Shown: one piece after another, positions 26,594 to 34,475 of the stretch
How positions within the stretch are numbered: the first letter of the stretch is position 1
How the letters are laid out: each line of letters opens with the position of its first letter
From: an uncultured Bacteroidales bacterium
GTDB taxonomy: Bacteria; Bacteroidota; Bacteroidia; Bacteroidales; UBA11471
Direction of reading: 5' to 3'
Assembly: GCA_947593515.1 (NCBI GenBank)
Contig: CANQDQ010000016.1
Span: 1 to 46,312, forward strand
Length of the DNA stretch: 46,312 nucleotides
Made by a program: the position numbers and the translations under genes
Notes under the pieces: generated by a model
What the model was told of the DNA's origin: nothing
Database searches by the model: none
What the model saw: only the letters and a program-made list of their open reading frames with translations

Positions 26594-28042
26594 ATGAACG
26601 ACATTCTTTTAAGAAAAGGCGATGCCAAGACCCCGACTTTCGGCTCCGACAAGATGTTGCAGCCGGCTCCGGTCGATCGCATTCCCGAACACCCCACCAC
26701 TCCGGAAATCGCGTATCAAATGGTGAAAGACGAAACTTTCGCCCAGACGCAACCGCGCCTCAACATGGCGACTTTCGTAACCACGTACATGGACGACTAC
26801 GCCACGAAACTGATGAACGAAGCTATCGACATCAATTACATCGACGAAACGGAATACCCCCGCATCGCCCTGATGAACGCCAAGTGCATCAACATCATGG
26901 CGAACCTCTGGAACTCGCCCGAAGAAGCCCAATGGAAAGCCGGCGCGGTAGCTATCGGCTCGTCGGAAGCCTGTATGCTGGGCGGCATCGCGGCATGGCT
27001 GCGTTGGAAAGAGCGGCGCAAATCGCAGGGGCGTCCGACCGACAAACCGAATTTCGTCATCTCGTCCGCCTTTCAGGTGGTATGGGAAAAATTCGCACAA
27101 CTCTGGCAAATCGAAATGCGCACCGTGCCTCTTTCCGCAGAGAAAATAACGCTCGACCCCGACGATGCACTCGCGATGTGCGACGAAAACACGATATGCG
27201 TCGTACCTACCGCCGGCGTTACGTGGACGGGACTGAACGACGATGTGGAGGCACTCGACGACGCGCTCGACCGCTACAACAAAAAGACGGGCTACGACAT
27301 TCCCATACACGTCGATGCCGCGTCGGGCGGATTCATTCTGCCCTTCCTGCACCCCGAACACAAATGGGATTTCCGGCTCAAATGGGTACTCTCTATCAGC
27401 ACGTCGGGACACAAATTCGGACTCGTATATCCGGGTCTCGGCTGGGTGGTATGGAAAGATAAAAAATACCTGCCGGGTCCGATGGCATTCAGCGTAAACT
27501 ATCTCGGAGCCAACATCACGCAGGTGGGTCTGAACTTCTCCCGCCCCGCTGCGCAGATTTTGGGGCAGTATTACCAGTTCATACGGCTCGGCTTCGAGGG
27601 ATACAAAGCCATACAGAGCAACAGTATGCAGGTGGCGCAGTATCTGCACGACGAAATCGGGAAAATGGCACCGTTCACCAATTACAGCGACAAAGTAGTC
27701 AATCCGCTATTTATCTGGTACATGAACGTCGATTACAACAAAACAGCCAAATGGACGCTCTACGACCTGCAAGACAAATTGCGGCAAAGCGGCTGGATGG
27801 TGCCTGCCTACACGCTGCCCGACAACCTCGAAGACAACGTGGTGATGCGCATCGTCGTGCGGCAGGGATTCAGCCGCGATATGGCGGATATGCTGCTCCA
27901 CGACATCACCGAAGCCGTCGCCGACTTGGAAAAGCTGGAATATCCCACGCCCAGCCGCAGCACGCTCGAAAAGAACGGCGAAGTGCAAGGGTCGGTATTC
28001 ACCCACACCGGCAGCGGCAGACGGCATCGTAAAACCAAATAA
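26594..28042 (+). CDS. gadB: Glutamate decarboxylase
   Basis: This PLP enzyme converts glutamate to GABA and CO2, consuming a cytoplasmic proton. The 482-residue protein has the cofactor lysine at K274 in TSGHKFGL, the substrate region around NMATFVTTYMDDYA, and HVDAASGGFILPF just before. The C-terminus is a few residues longer than E. coli GadB. The histidine that closes the active site at neutral pH cannot be aligned with certainty, although THTGSGRRHR at the C-terminus is similar in style. It is followed 12 bases later by glutaminase, with the antiporter gene 2 kb on, forming a glutamine/glutamate acid-resistance module. Confidence 0.96.
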   Translation: MNDILLRKGDAKTPTFGSDKMLQPAPVDRIPEHPTTPEIAYQMVKDETFAQTQPRLNMATFVTTYMDDYATKLMNEAIDINYIDETEYPRIALMNAKCINIMANLWNSPEEAQWKAGAVAIGSSEACMLGGIAAWLRWKERRKSQGRPTDKPNFVISSAFQVVWEKFAQLWQIEMRTVPLSAEKITLDPDDALAMCDENTICVVPTAGVTWTGLNDDVEALDDALDRYNKKTGYDIPIHVDAASGGFILPFLHPEHKWDFRLKWVLSISTSGHKFGLVYPGLGWVVWKDKKYLPGPMAFSVNYLGANITQVGLNFSRPAAQILGQYYQFIRLGFEGYKAIQSNSMQVAQYLHDEIGKMAPFTNYSDKVVNPLFIWYMNVDYNKTAKWTLYDLQDKLRQSGWMVPAYTLPDNLEDNVVMRIVVRQGFSRDMADMLLHDITEAVADLEKLEYPTPSRSTLEKNGEVQGSVFTHTGSGRRHRKTK

Positions 28043-28054
28043 CAGGACACGGCT

Positions 28055-29017
28055 ATGAAAAAAACGATTTCTCACGCACAAGTCGAAAAGACGGTCGAGG
28101 TGGCTTACCGGAAATTCAAGGACAACCACGAAGGCAAAAATGCCGACTACATTCCTTATCTGGCGAACATCGACAAAAATCTTTTCGGCATCAGCCTCTG
28201 CCTCGTCAATGGGAAAACCATACAGGCAGGCGATTCCGGCTACCGCTTCGGCATCGAATCGGTATCGAAAATACTCACCGCCATACTCGTGCTGCGCCAA
28301 TACGGCGCCGAGCAACTGCTCGACAAGATAGGCGCCGATGCCACCGGACTGCCGTTCAACTCCATCATGGCGATTCTGCTCGAAAACGACCACCCCTCGA
28401 CCCCGCTGGTCAATGCGGGCGCGATTGCGGCAGACAGTATGGTGAAGCCCGTAGGAAAGTCCGACGAAAAATGGAAGGCTATCGTAGACAACGTTACCGA
28501 ACTCTGCGGCAGCGCACCGCAGCTTATCGAGGAGCTTTACAAGTCGGAGTCGGAAACGAATTTCAACAACCGCTCGATTGCATGGCTGCTGAAAAATTTC
28601 AACCGCATATACGACGACCCCGACCTGTCGCTCGACCTCTACACGCGGCAGTGCTCGCTCGGCATCACCGCCGAGCAACTCGCGATATGCGGCGCCACGA
28701 TTGCCAACGGCGGCAAAAATCCGGTTACGGGCAAACAGGTGTTCGACGAAAGCCTGTCGCCCAAAATCACTTCATTGGTGGCGACAGTCGGGTTCTACGA
28801 ACATACGGGCGACTGGCTCTACACCTCCGGCATACCGGCAAAAACCGGCGTGGGCGGCGGCATCATGGGCATCGTGCCGGGCGTCATGGGCATCGCGGCT
28901 TTCGCTCCGCCTATCGACGGGTCGGGCAATTCGGTAAAAGCGCAGCTTGCCATACAGTACATTGCCAACGAATTGAGTCTGAACGTCTTTAACCGATACT
29001 TCATCAGCATCGAATAA
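28055..29017 (+). CDS. glsA: Glutaminase
   Basis: A 320-residue serine-dependent glutaminase (beta-lactamase-like fold) releasing glutamate and ammonia from glutamine. The catalytic S-x-x-K pair is S69 and K72 in ESVSK; PFNSIMAI and the LVNAGAIA segment are further signatures, and YTSGIPAKTGVGGGIMG lies near the end. In the gad context it both supplies glutamate to the decarboxylase and consumes a proton as ammonia becomes ammonium. It sits 12 bases after gadB and is closed by a strong terminator. Confidence 0.96.
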   Translation: MKKTISHAQVEKTVEVAYRKFKDNHEGKNADYIPYLANIDKNLFGISLCLVNGKTIQAGDSGYRFGIESVSKILTAILVLRQYGAEQLLDKIGADATGLPFNSIMAILLENDHPSTPLVNAGAIAADSMVKPVGKSDEKWKAIVDNVTELCGSAPQLIEELYKSESETNFNNRSIAWLLKNFNRIYDDPDLSLDLYTRQCSLGITAEQLAICGATIANGGKNPVTGKQVFDESLSPKITSLVATVGFYEHTGDWLYTSGIPAKTGVGGGIMGIVPGVMGIAAFAPPIDGSGNSVKAQLAIQYIANELSLNVFNRYFISIE

Positions 29018-29028
29018 ATCTTTCAAAC

Positions 29029-29068
29029 GACACCCCGCCTCCGTTTCGGAGGCGGGGTGTCGCTTTTT
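29029..29068. terminator. Terminator between glsA and the ion-channel gene
   Basis: A perfect 15-bp GC-rich stem (29029-29043 with 29047-29061, loop TTT) is followed by a T-run at 29064-29068 on the plus strand. The T-run touches the stop of the convergent channel gene. Confidence 0.93.
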
Positions 29069-29751
29069 CAGGACTGCTCTTTCTTGCGCAGCTCATCGAT
29101 GACGTGCGTTATATACACAGTGAATATCGGAAACATCAACATGCCGGCTGCCGCCAAAAGCACCGACAGGAATTTGCCGGTAACGGTAACGGCATAAATT
29201 TCGCAGCCTACCGTCGTTACGTTCATGAACGCCCACCACAGCGCCGTTCCGTAAGAGGTTACATAGGTATTGACACCGCTTTCCAAAACGAAAAATATCA
29301 GGCTCGAAAAATAGACGACGGCGACCAACACCGACAGATAGGAAACGAAAATCTTGGAAGTGCGCGTGCGGCAAATGCCGCCGATGACGACGGTGAGTGC
29401 GTAGCCGCTGCGCACCAGCGGGAGAAAACGCAGCAGAAATTCCGTGTCGCCCCGCAACCGCATGCCGAAAAGGTCGGCGATGTAGAAATAGGGTATCGAC
29501 ACCGCCAGCAGCGCCCAGTGTGTCAGCCAATAGCGCCGCCGGTCGGGCGCGAAATAAAGTTCCGTAAAAAAGACGACCAAAAAGAACAGGCAGACGCATA
29601 ATTGCACGATGCGGTAAAAGGGTTGCGTAACAAACGACTTATCGACAAAGGCATCGACCGTAATAACGGTTATCAGCAGCAGCGATGCCGCCAGCACGCC
29701 GAGGTGCAGGGTGCGGTCGAGCCGGTCGAATTTCGATGGAAATTTTTTCAT
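29068..29751 (-). CDS. Voltage-gated-type ion channel with noncanonical filter
   Basis: A 227-residue protein with six predicted helices (S1-S6) and a pore loop between S5 and S6, as in the Kch/KvAP superfamily. The pore segment reads ALWWAFMNVTTVGCEI, so the TVG that begins the K+ filter is kept but the next residues are CEI instead of YGD. The S4-like helix has few arginines. Inserted antisense inside the gad cluster, it may balance charge or potassium during acid stress. That role is inferred from context only. The ATG at 29751 opens with a charged cytoplasmic N-terminus. Confidence 0.82.
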   Translation of the reverse strand: MKKFPSKFDRLDRTLHLGVLAASLLLITVITVDAFVDKSFVTQPFYRIVQLCVCLFFLVVFFTELYFAPDRRRYWLTHWALLAVSIPYFYIADLFGMRLRGDTEFLLRFLPLVRSGYALTVVIGGICRTRTSKIFVSYLSVLVAVVYFSSLIFFVLESGVNTYVTSYGTALWWAFMNVTTVGCEIYAVTVTGKFLSVLLAAAGMLMFPIFTVYITHVIDELRKKEQS

Positions 29752-29870
29752 GACAAGATATTTTAAGTGAATGATATGAAAACAACATTTCGCCGTGCGC
29801 TTTGTTTAACCCGCAGGCAACAATAAAAAACGGGCGGACGGCTAAACATATCGGGCAATCGCGTGTTATA

Positions 29871-29881
29871 GGAATGATTCC
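29871..29881. promoter_or_regulatory. Small palindrome in the channel/gadC divergent region
   Basis: GGAATGATTCC is an odd-centred perfect dyad, 44 bases before the antiporter ATG, inside the 173-bp divergent region. No consensus -7 element is seen on either side, so the promoters here are unclear. Confidence 0.2.
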
Positions 29882-29924
29882 GAATTTCATTTTTTGAGCT
29901 AAATTCTTTCTTAATTTTTATATT

Positions 29925-31421
29925 ATGGCAAATATTGGAAAAACCGTAAAATTAGGGGTATTCACCCTTGCAATCATGAATGTTACGGCAGTGGTGTCGC
30001 TGCGCGGGTTGGCAGCCGAAGCCGTTTACGGACTGAGTTCGGCATTCTATTATCTTTTCGCGGCAATCGTGTTTCTCATTCCTACGGCATTGGTCGCCGC
30101 CGAGCTGGCTGCCATGTTTCAGGACAAGCAGGGCGGTGTGTTTCGCTGGGTAGGCGAAGCCTACGGAAAACGGGCAGGCTTTCTGGCGATATGGCTGCAA
30201 TGGATAGAAAGCACGATATGGTACCCGACCGTGCTGACATTCGGTGCGGTGTCGCTGGCATTCATCGGCATGAACGACGTACACGATATGGCTCTGGCGT
30301 CGAACCGTTTTTACACGCTGGCGGTCGTGCTCGTCATCTATTGGGCGGCGACTTTCATATCGCTCAAAGGCATGGGCTGGGTAGGCAAGGTGTCGAAAGC
30401 GGGAGGATTGATAGGAACGATTATTCCCGCCGGACTTTTGGTGCTGTTGGCAATTATTTATCTGGCAAGCGGCGGGACGTCGCAGATGAATTTTCACGGC
30501 GACTTTCTGCCCGACCTCTCCAACTTCGACAATCTGGTGCTGGCTGCCAGCATCTTCCTGTTCTACGCCGGTATGGAGATGGGCGGCATTCATGTGAAAG
30601 ACGTCGAGAATCCCTCGAAAAATTATCCGAAAGCCGTGTTCATCGGCTCGCTCATCACGGTCATCATTTTCGTGCTGGGCACTTTTTCGCTCGGCATCAT
30701 CATTCCGGAAAAGGACATCAACCTCACGCAAAGCCTTTTGGTGGGATTCGACAACTATTTCCGCTATATCCACGCATCGTGGCTCGGTCCGGTCATCGCC
30801 GTCGCACTGGCATTCGGCGTGCTTGCCGGCGTGCTGACGTGGGTAGCCGGTCCGTCGAAAGGTATTCACGCCGTAGGGAAAGCGGGCTACCTGCCGCCGT
30901 TCTTCCAAAAGACCAACGAAAAAGGGGTGCAGAAAAACATTCTCTACATACAGGGCGGACTGGTAACGGTATTGAGTCTGCTGTTCGTGGTCATGCCTTC
31001 GGTGCAGAGTTTTTACCAGATACTCTCGCAACTCACCGTACTGCTCTACCTCATCATGTATCTGTTGATGTTCAGCGGCGCCATTTACCTGCGTTACAAC
31101 ATGAAAAATGCCGCACGCCCGTTCCGTATCGGCAAGAGCGGCAACGGCATGATGTGGTTTATCGGCGGATTGGGATTCTGCGGTTCGCTGCTCGCTTTCG
31201 TATTGAGTTTTATCCCGCCCGCCCAGATTTCGGTGGGCAGCAATGCCGTATGGTACGGGGTGCTGTTTGCGGGCTGCATCATCGTGGTCGTGGCGCCGTT
31301 TATCATCTACGCCATGCGCAAACCGTCGTGGGAGGACAAGAACGCGCAGTTCGAGCCGTTCCACTGGGAAACAGACAACCGCCCCACCCCGACGGAACCG
31401 CAAACGTCCGCCGAGAAATAA
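29925..31421 (+). CDS. gadC: Glutamate/GABA-type amino-acid antiporter
   Basis: The 498-residue APC-superfamily permease has twelve predicted helices and the family's early segment ALVAAELAAMFQDKQGGVFRWVGEAYG. The length and the charged C-terminal tail (about 45 residues) resemble E. coli GadC, whose tail plugs the channel at neutral pH. It would exchange outside glutamate for inside GABA, completing the acid-resistance cycle with gadB and glsA. I assign substrate by context; glutamine may also be carried. It is followed by a bidirectional terminator. Confidence 0.9.
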   Translation: MANIGKTVKLGVFTLAIMNVTAVVSLRGLAAEAVYGLSSAFYYLFAAIVFLIPTALVAAELAAMFQDKQGGVFRWVGEAYGKRAGFLAIWLQWIESTIWYPTVLTFGAVSLAFIGMNDVHDMALASNRFYTLAVVLVIYWAATFISLKGMGWVGKVSKAGGLIGTIIPAGLLVLLAIIYLASGGTSQMNFHGDFLPDLSNFDNLVLAASIFLFYAGMEMGGIHVKDVENPSKNYPKAVFIGSLITVIIFVLGTFSLGIIIPEKDINLTQSLLVGFDNYFRYIHASWLGPVIAVALAFGVLAGVLTWVAGPSKGIHAVGKAGYLPPFFQKTNEKGVQKNILYIQGGLVTVLSLLFVVMPSVQSFYQILSQLTVLLYLIMYLLMFSGAIYLRYNMKNAARPFRIGKSGNGMMWFIGGLGFCGSLLAFVLSFIPPAQISVGSNAVWYGVLFAGCIIVVVAPFIIYAMRKPSWEDKNAQFEPFHWETDNRPTPTEPQTSAEK

Positions 31422-31442
31422 GCGGTATGATATATATAAAGC

Positions 31443-31474
31443 AAAACGGTATGGCTTCTGCCATACCGTTTTTT
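31443..31474. terminator. Bidirectional terminator, gadC / HAD gene
   Basis: AAAACGGTATGGC (31443-31455) pairs with GCCATACCGTTTT (31460-31472) around TTCT. The T-run ends the plus-strand gadC transcript and the A-run on the left serves the convergent HAD gene. Confidence 0.92.
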
Positions 31475-31491
31475 CTTGCGGGAATGCGATG

Positions 31492-32127
31492 CTACAACTC
31501 TTTTTCGGTGTAAAAGCGTATGCCCTCCGCGCGGCAGCGCCGCACGGTTTCCGGCGAAGGGGCTATCAGGTAGTTTCGCTCTTTTTCTATCCGCAGCAGC
31601 GGCAGGTCGTCGTAATGGTCGGTGAGTAAAATAGCCGGTTCGGCATCTGCCGCCCGCAGTGCCGACAAAGTGTTTTTGCATTTTTCCTCCCGCGCATTTT
31701 CTTTCCACACTTCGTTTTTCTCGCGGGGAACGGGGGTGGCGCAATATCCGTCGAAGCCCATACGGGCAGCGACAATCGCAGCATAGCTTTCGGGTGCCGC
31801 CGTCGCCAGAAAAAGGAGGTACCCCTCGCCGCGCCTACGTGCAAGGAATGCGACAATCCGCGTATCGGCTCGGGCACACAAGCTGTCTGCCAACGCGTGA
31901 AGGCGGGCATCGGTCATGAACAGGCGCGTCTTGCGCAACATACGGTATTTCATGCGTTCGTGCGACACGCAGCGGCACTTGCGCGCCGCCGCCCAAAAGA
32001 GCAGCGCAAACAGCACATCAAAGCGGAAACAGGAAAGCGCCTCCCGCACGGCAAACTGCCCATACGCCCGAAAAGTATTCGTGCGCACGAGACATTCGTC
32101 CAAATCGACCACCACCGCTTTTTTCAT
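31492..32127 (-). CDS. HAD-superfamily phosphatase
   Basis: A 211-residue HAD hydrolase. Motif I is DLDEC (residues 8-12), with a cysteine where Thr or Val is usual; motif II is the threonine in LATAA, motif III a lysine in KCKN, and motif IV DHYDDLPLL. An alpha-helical cap is inserted after motif I. It resembles phosphoserine-phosphatase-like (HAD-IB) enzymes. Its start overlaps the stop of the phosphoribosyltransferase gene (ATGA), so they are translationally coupled and probably act in one pathway. The substrate is unknown. Confidence 0.82.
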   Translation of the reverse strand: MKKAVVVDLDECLVRTNTFRAYGQFAVREALSCFRFDVLFALLFWAAARKCRCVSHERMKYRMLRKTRLFMTDARLHALADSLCARADTRIVAFLARRRGEGYLLFLATAAPESYAAIVAARMGFDGYCATPVPREKNEVWKENAREEKCKNTLSALRAADAEPAILLTDHYDDLPLLRIEKERNYLIAPSPETVRRCRAEGIRFYTEKEL

Positions 32128-32717
32128 TCTCTTTTCATATCGTTAGACCACGGGAAACGCACTAATACACGGTCGCGATAAAGCGCATAATCGGCATCGA
32201 CCAACGGGTGCGGCGTCGTTACGGTAATAACGGCAACTTTGATTTCCAAATCTTTATACTGTTCGATAAACTGATTTTTCACCCACATCATCGTCGCGCC
32301 CGAATCGATGGCGTCGTCCGTCAACAAAATTTTTCGTCCGCCGCTTTTCAAGAAAACATCGAGTTCGGGCGGCACGGCAAATTCACCCTGCCGCATCGGT
32401 GTCGTCCGCTTCGAACGTCGTTCGAGAAGGCACGATTCCAGCCGGCGCAAGCCGTTCAAAATGCCAAGCGGCGTATATCGCAAAATCCATCTCACCCCTG
32501 CCCGCTCTTTCAGCGGCGTACCCGTGCGCTGCACTTTCAACTCCCAATAGCGCCGTCGGGCATCGGGCGGCAGCGAACGGCAGACTTCCCTGCCGACATA
32601 CCCGCCGCCTGTAAGTATGCCCACCACCACGTCGGGAGCATAATCCGCACCCACCAGAGCCGCCAGCGCAGCGCAGGCTTGGAGAAATTCCGAATCCGAC
32701 AAGGTTTTTATTTTCAT
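32124..32717 (-). CDS. Phosphoribosyltransferase-family protein
   Basis: A 197-residue type-I PRTase. The PRPP-binding loop is LLTDDAIDSGATM and the PPi-loop region is GILTGGGYVGREV. The hood region (LKVQRTGTPLKERAG) is not like hypoxanthine, uracil or orotate enzymes that I know, so the acceptor is unclear. It lies 14 bases after a nitrilase-family gene and overlaps a HAD phosphatase gene. One possibility is that the phosphatase acts on a phosphoribosylated product; this is inference. Confidence 0.8.
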   Translation of the reverse strand: MKIKTLSDSEFLQACAALAALVGADYAPDVVVGILTGGGYVGREVCRSLPPDARRRYWELKVQRTGTPLKERAGVRWILRYTPLGILNGLRRLESCLLERRSKRTTPMRQGEFAVPPELDVFLKSGGRKILLTDDAIDSGATMMWVKNQFIEQYKDLEIKVAVITVTTPHPLVDADYALYRDRVLVRFPWSNDMKRE

Positions 32718-32731
32718 GGTTCAGGAGCCGG

Positions 32732-33499
32732 TTATTCGAGAAAAAAATCGTCGGCATCGCCGAGTACGGGAAATTTGCAACGAAAACGTTCCAACGCCGA
32801 GAGGTCGATTGCGGCATACGCCACCGCCTCCCTGCCCGACTCGCAGGCTGCCAGCGTGCGACCGTAGGCGTCGAGTACCACGCTGTCGCCGACATAGGCA
32901 ATGCCCTGCCCGTCCTGCCCCACGCAGTTCACCCCTACGACGAAGCACTGGTTTTCGAGGGCGCGGGCGCGCAGCAGCGTGCGCCACACCTCGCCGCGCG
33001 AGGCAGGCCAGCAAGCCACATACAGCGCCACATCGTAGTCGCGGCGGTTGCGGGAAAAGACGGGAAAGCGCAGGTCGTAACACACTTGCAGCAAGATGCG
33101 CGCGCCGGCATATTCGACGACGACGCGCCGCTGTCCGGCGGTGTAGCGGTCGTTCTCACCGCTGTACGTAAACAGGTGCCGCTTGTCGTAACAAACGGTA
33201 TCGCCCTCCGGCGGCACAAAATAAAAACGGTTGTAGTACTTGCCGCCCTCCGACACGGCAATGCTCCCCGCCATGGCGCAACGATGCTGCTGTGCCATGA
33301 CTTTCAGCCACGCGGCAGTAGCGCCGTCGGCTGGTTCGGCGACAACCGCCGGGTCGGGACAGAAACCCGTCGAAAACATTTCGGGTAGCACGCAAAGGTC
33401 GCACGGCTCGCACTCGGCGAGCGCCGCCTCTATGCGCCGCCGGTTCTCAGCTGCATCGCACCACACGGTATTCCGTTGTAAAATCGCTATCTTCATCAT
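32732..33499 (-). CDS. Nitrilase-superfamily amidase, omega-amidase-like
   Basis: A 255-residue carbon-nitrogen hydrolase with the full catalytic triad: E40 in VLPEMFSTG, K106 in YDKRHLF, and C140 in QVCYDLRFP. The segment after the lysine (TYSGENDRYTAG) matches the omega-amidase/YafV subgroup, which hydrolyses alpha-keto-glutaramate or related keto-amides in metabolite repair. The start may be the first or second of two adjacent ATGs (33499 or 33496). A consensus promoter ends only 4 bases upstream, so the mRNA may be leaderless. Confidence 0.9.
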   Translation of the reverse strand: MMKIAILQRNTVWCDAAENRRRIEAALAECEPCDLCVLPEMFSTGFCPDPAVVAEPADGATAAWLKVMAQQHRCAMAGSIAVSEGGKYYNRFYFVPPEGDTVCYDKRHLFTYSGENDRYTAGQRRVVVEYAGARILLQVCYDLRFPVFSRNRRDYDVALYVACWPASRGEVWRTLLRARALENQCFVVGVNCVGQDGQGIAYVGDSVVLDAYGRTLAACESGREAVAYAAIDLSALERFRCKFPVLGDADDFFLE

Positions 33500-33503
33500 A
33501 CGG

Positions 33504-33511
33504 CAAAGATA
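33504..33511 (-). promoter_or_regulatory. -7 element abutting the nitrilase start codon
   Basis: The minus strand reads TATCTTTG, four bases, then ATGATG. A -33 TTTG lies 21 bases upstream. The predicted start site coincides with the start codon, pointing to a leaderless or nearly leaderless transcript for the amidase-PRTase-HAD operon. Confidence 0.65.
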
Positions 33512-33563
33512 AGCGTTTTTCCCGATTTTCTACAAAAAAGCGGTTTACTTCGACAAGAACGCT

Positions 33564-34472
33564 TCAATCTTGGGTCTGTCCGACGAACGGTCTCAATTCT
33601 TCAATAATAAAACCGGTGTATTTTTCAACGCCTTCGCGATTGAGATGATAATAAGAATCATACATATCTTCAAGCGGAAAAGTATGTGTTTCGGGAGAAA
33701 CCAAAAACGGTATTTCATTTTTCCTCAGAAAATTATCAATTACTCTTATTTTTTGTTCATCTGCTGTATAAGCTGTCTTTACGTAAGCCGGAGGAATAAT
33801 AATTACCTGTACTATCTTCTGCAATTCTTTTATACGTCCGACAAAATATCTTCCGAATTTTTCATCAAAAGATGATTTTATCGGAGAAAAATGGAACGAA
33901 ATACTGGGAAAATTCCAATGTCTTTCTTCATCGCCATAATTATTAAATCCTGATGCCTGATACGCCTTTTTTGATATATGCAAATTTATCCATGATAATA
34001 ATTTATATTTTAACGGATAAAAAAAGTTCTTTACTATTCTATAAATTTGTTCTTTATGTAATAATGAATATTTATTTTCCCTACTTAAAGACAATACACA
34101 GATCAGCTCACGCCCATAAGCCCGCCCATAAAAATGTTGATATTCCGGAGCAAAAACAAGTATATCTCCTTTTTTGACATACTTAACAATATCGTCGATC
34201 ATAAATTGCAACCCTATACCTGCGTGAAGTCCTGTATTGACAACATGGATATGCAACGAATCTGCTATGCGACGGCTATCCAAACCGAAAGCCAAATTAC
34301 TGCCTCCGACAAAAATGATACGAGGCGATGGCGTATCTTCCAATAAATCACATTTCATGTTATAGGCTTGCAAATAGTCGTTTGACGGATAAGGCAACGC
34401 TACATTCAAAATTGTCAAAATCGACAGCGCAGCCATTGTGAATATAAAAATTCTTACAAGAAAAGTCTTCAT
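33564..34472 (-). CDS. SGNH-hydrolase-like secreted protein, MBOAT partner
   Basis: A 302-residue protein with an N-terminal signal or anchor helix (residues 5-27). An SGNH-type first block is seen as FVGGSNLAFGLDS, and a possible last block DSYYHLNREG gives the D-x-x-H pattern. Such proteins (DltD, AlgJ/AlgX, PatB type) accept acyl groups from MBOAT proteins and place them on polysaccharide or cell-wall polymers. It follows the MBOAT gene by only 3 bases. The gene is clearly AT-rich (about 13 G/C in the 60 bases at 33961-34020) compared with its neighbours, suggesting separate origin or fast exchange. The acceptor polymer is unknown. Confidence 0.68.
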   Translation of the reverse strand: MKTFLVRIFIFTMAALSILTILNVALPYPSNDYLQAYNMKCDLLEDTPSPRIIFVGGSNLAFGLDSRRIADSLHIHVVNTGLHAGIGLQFMIDDIVKYVKKGDILVFAPEYQHFYGRAYGRELICVLSLSRENKYSLLHKEQIYRIVKNFFYPLKYKLLSWINLHISKKAYQASGFNNYGDEERHWNFPSISFHFSPIKSSFDEKFGRYFVGRIKELQKIVQVIIIPPAYVKTAYTADEQKIRVIDNFLRKNEIPFLVSPETHTFPLEDMYDSYYHLNREGVEKYTGFIIEELRPFVGQTQD

Positions 34473-34475
34473 AGG

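Noticed and set aside
29952..31403. 483-codon minus-strand frame opposite gadC
   Set aside because: It is the reverse image of a membrane protein gene (hydrophobic codons give His/Glu/Gln on the other strand), not a real gene.
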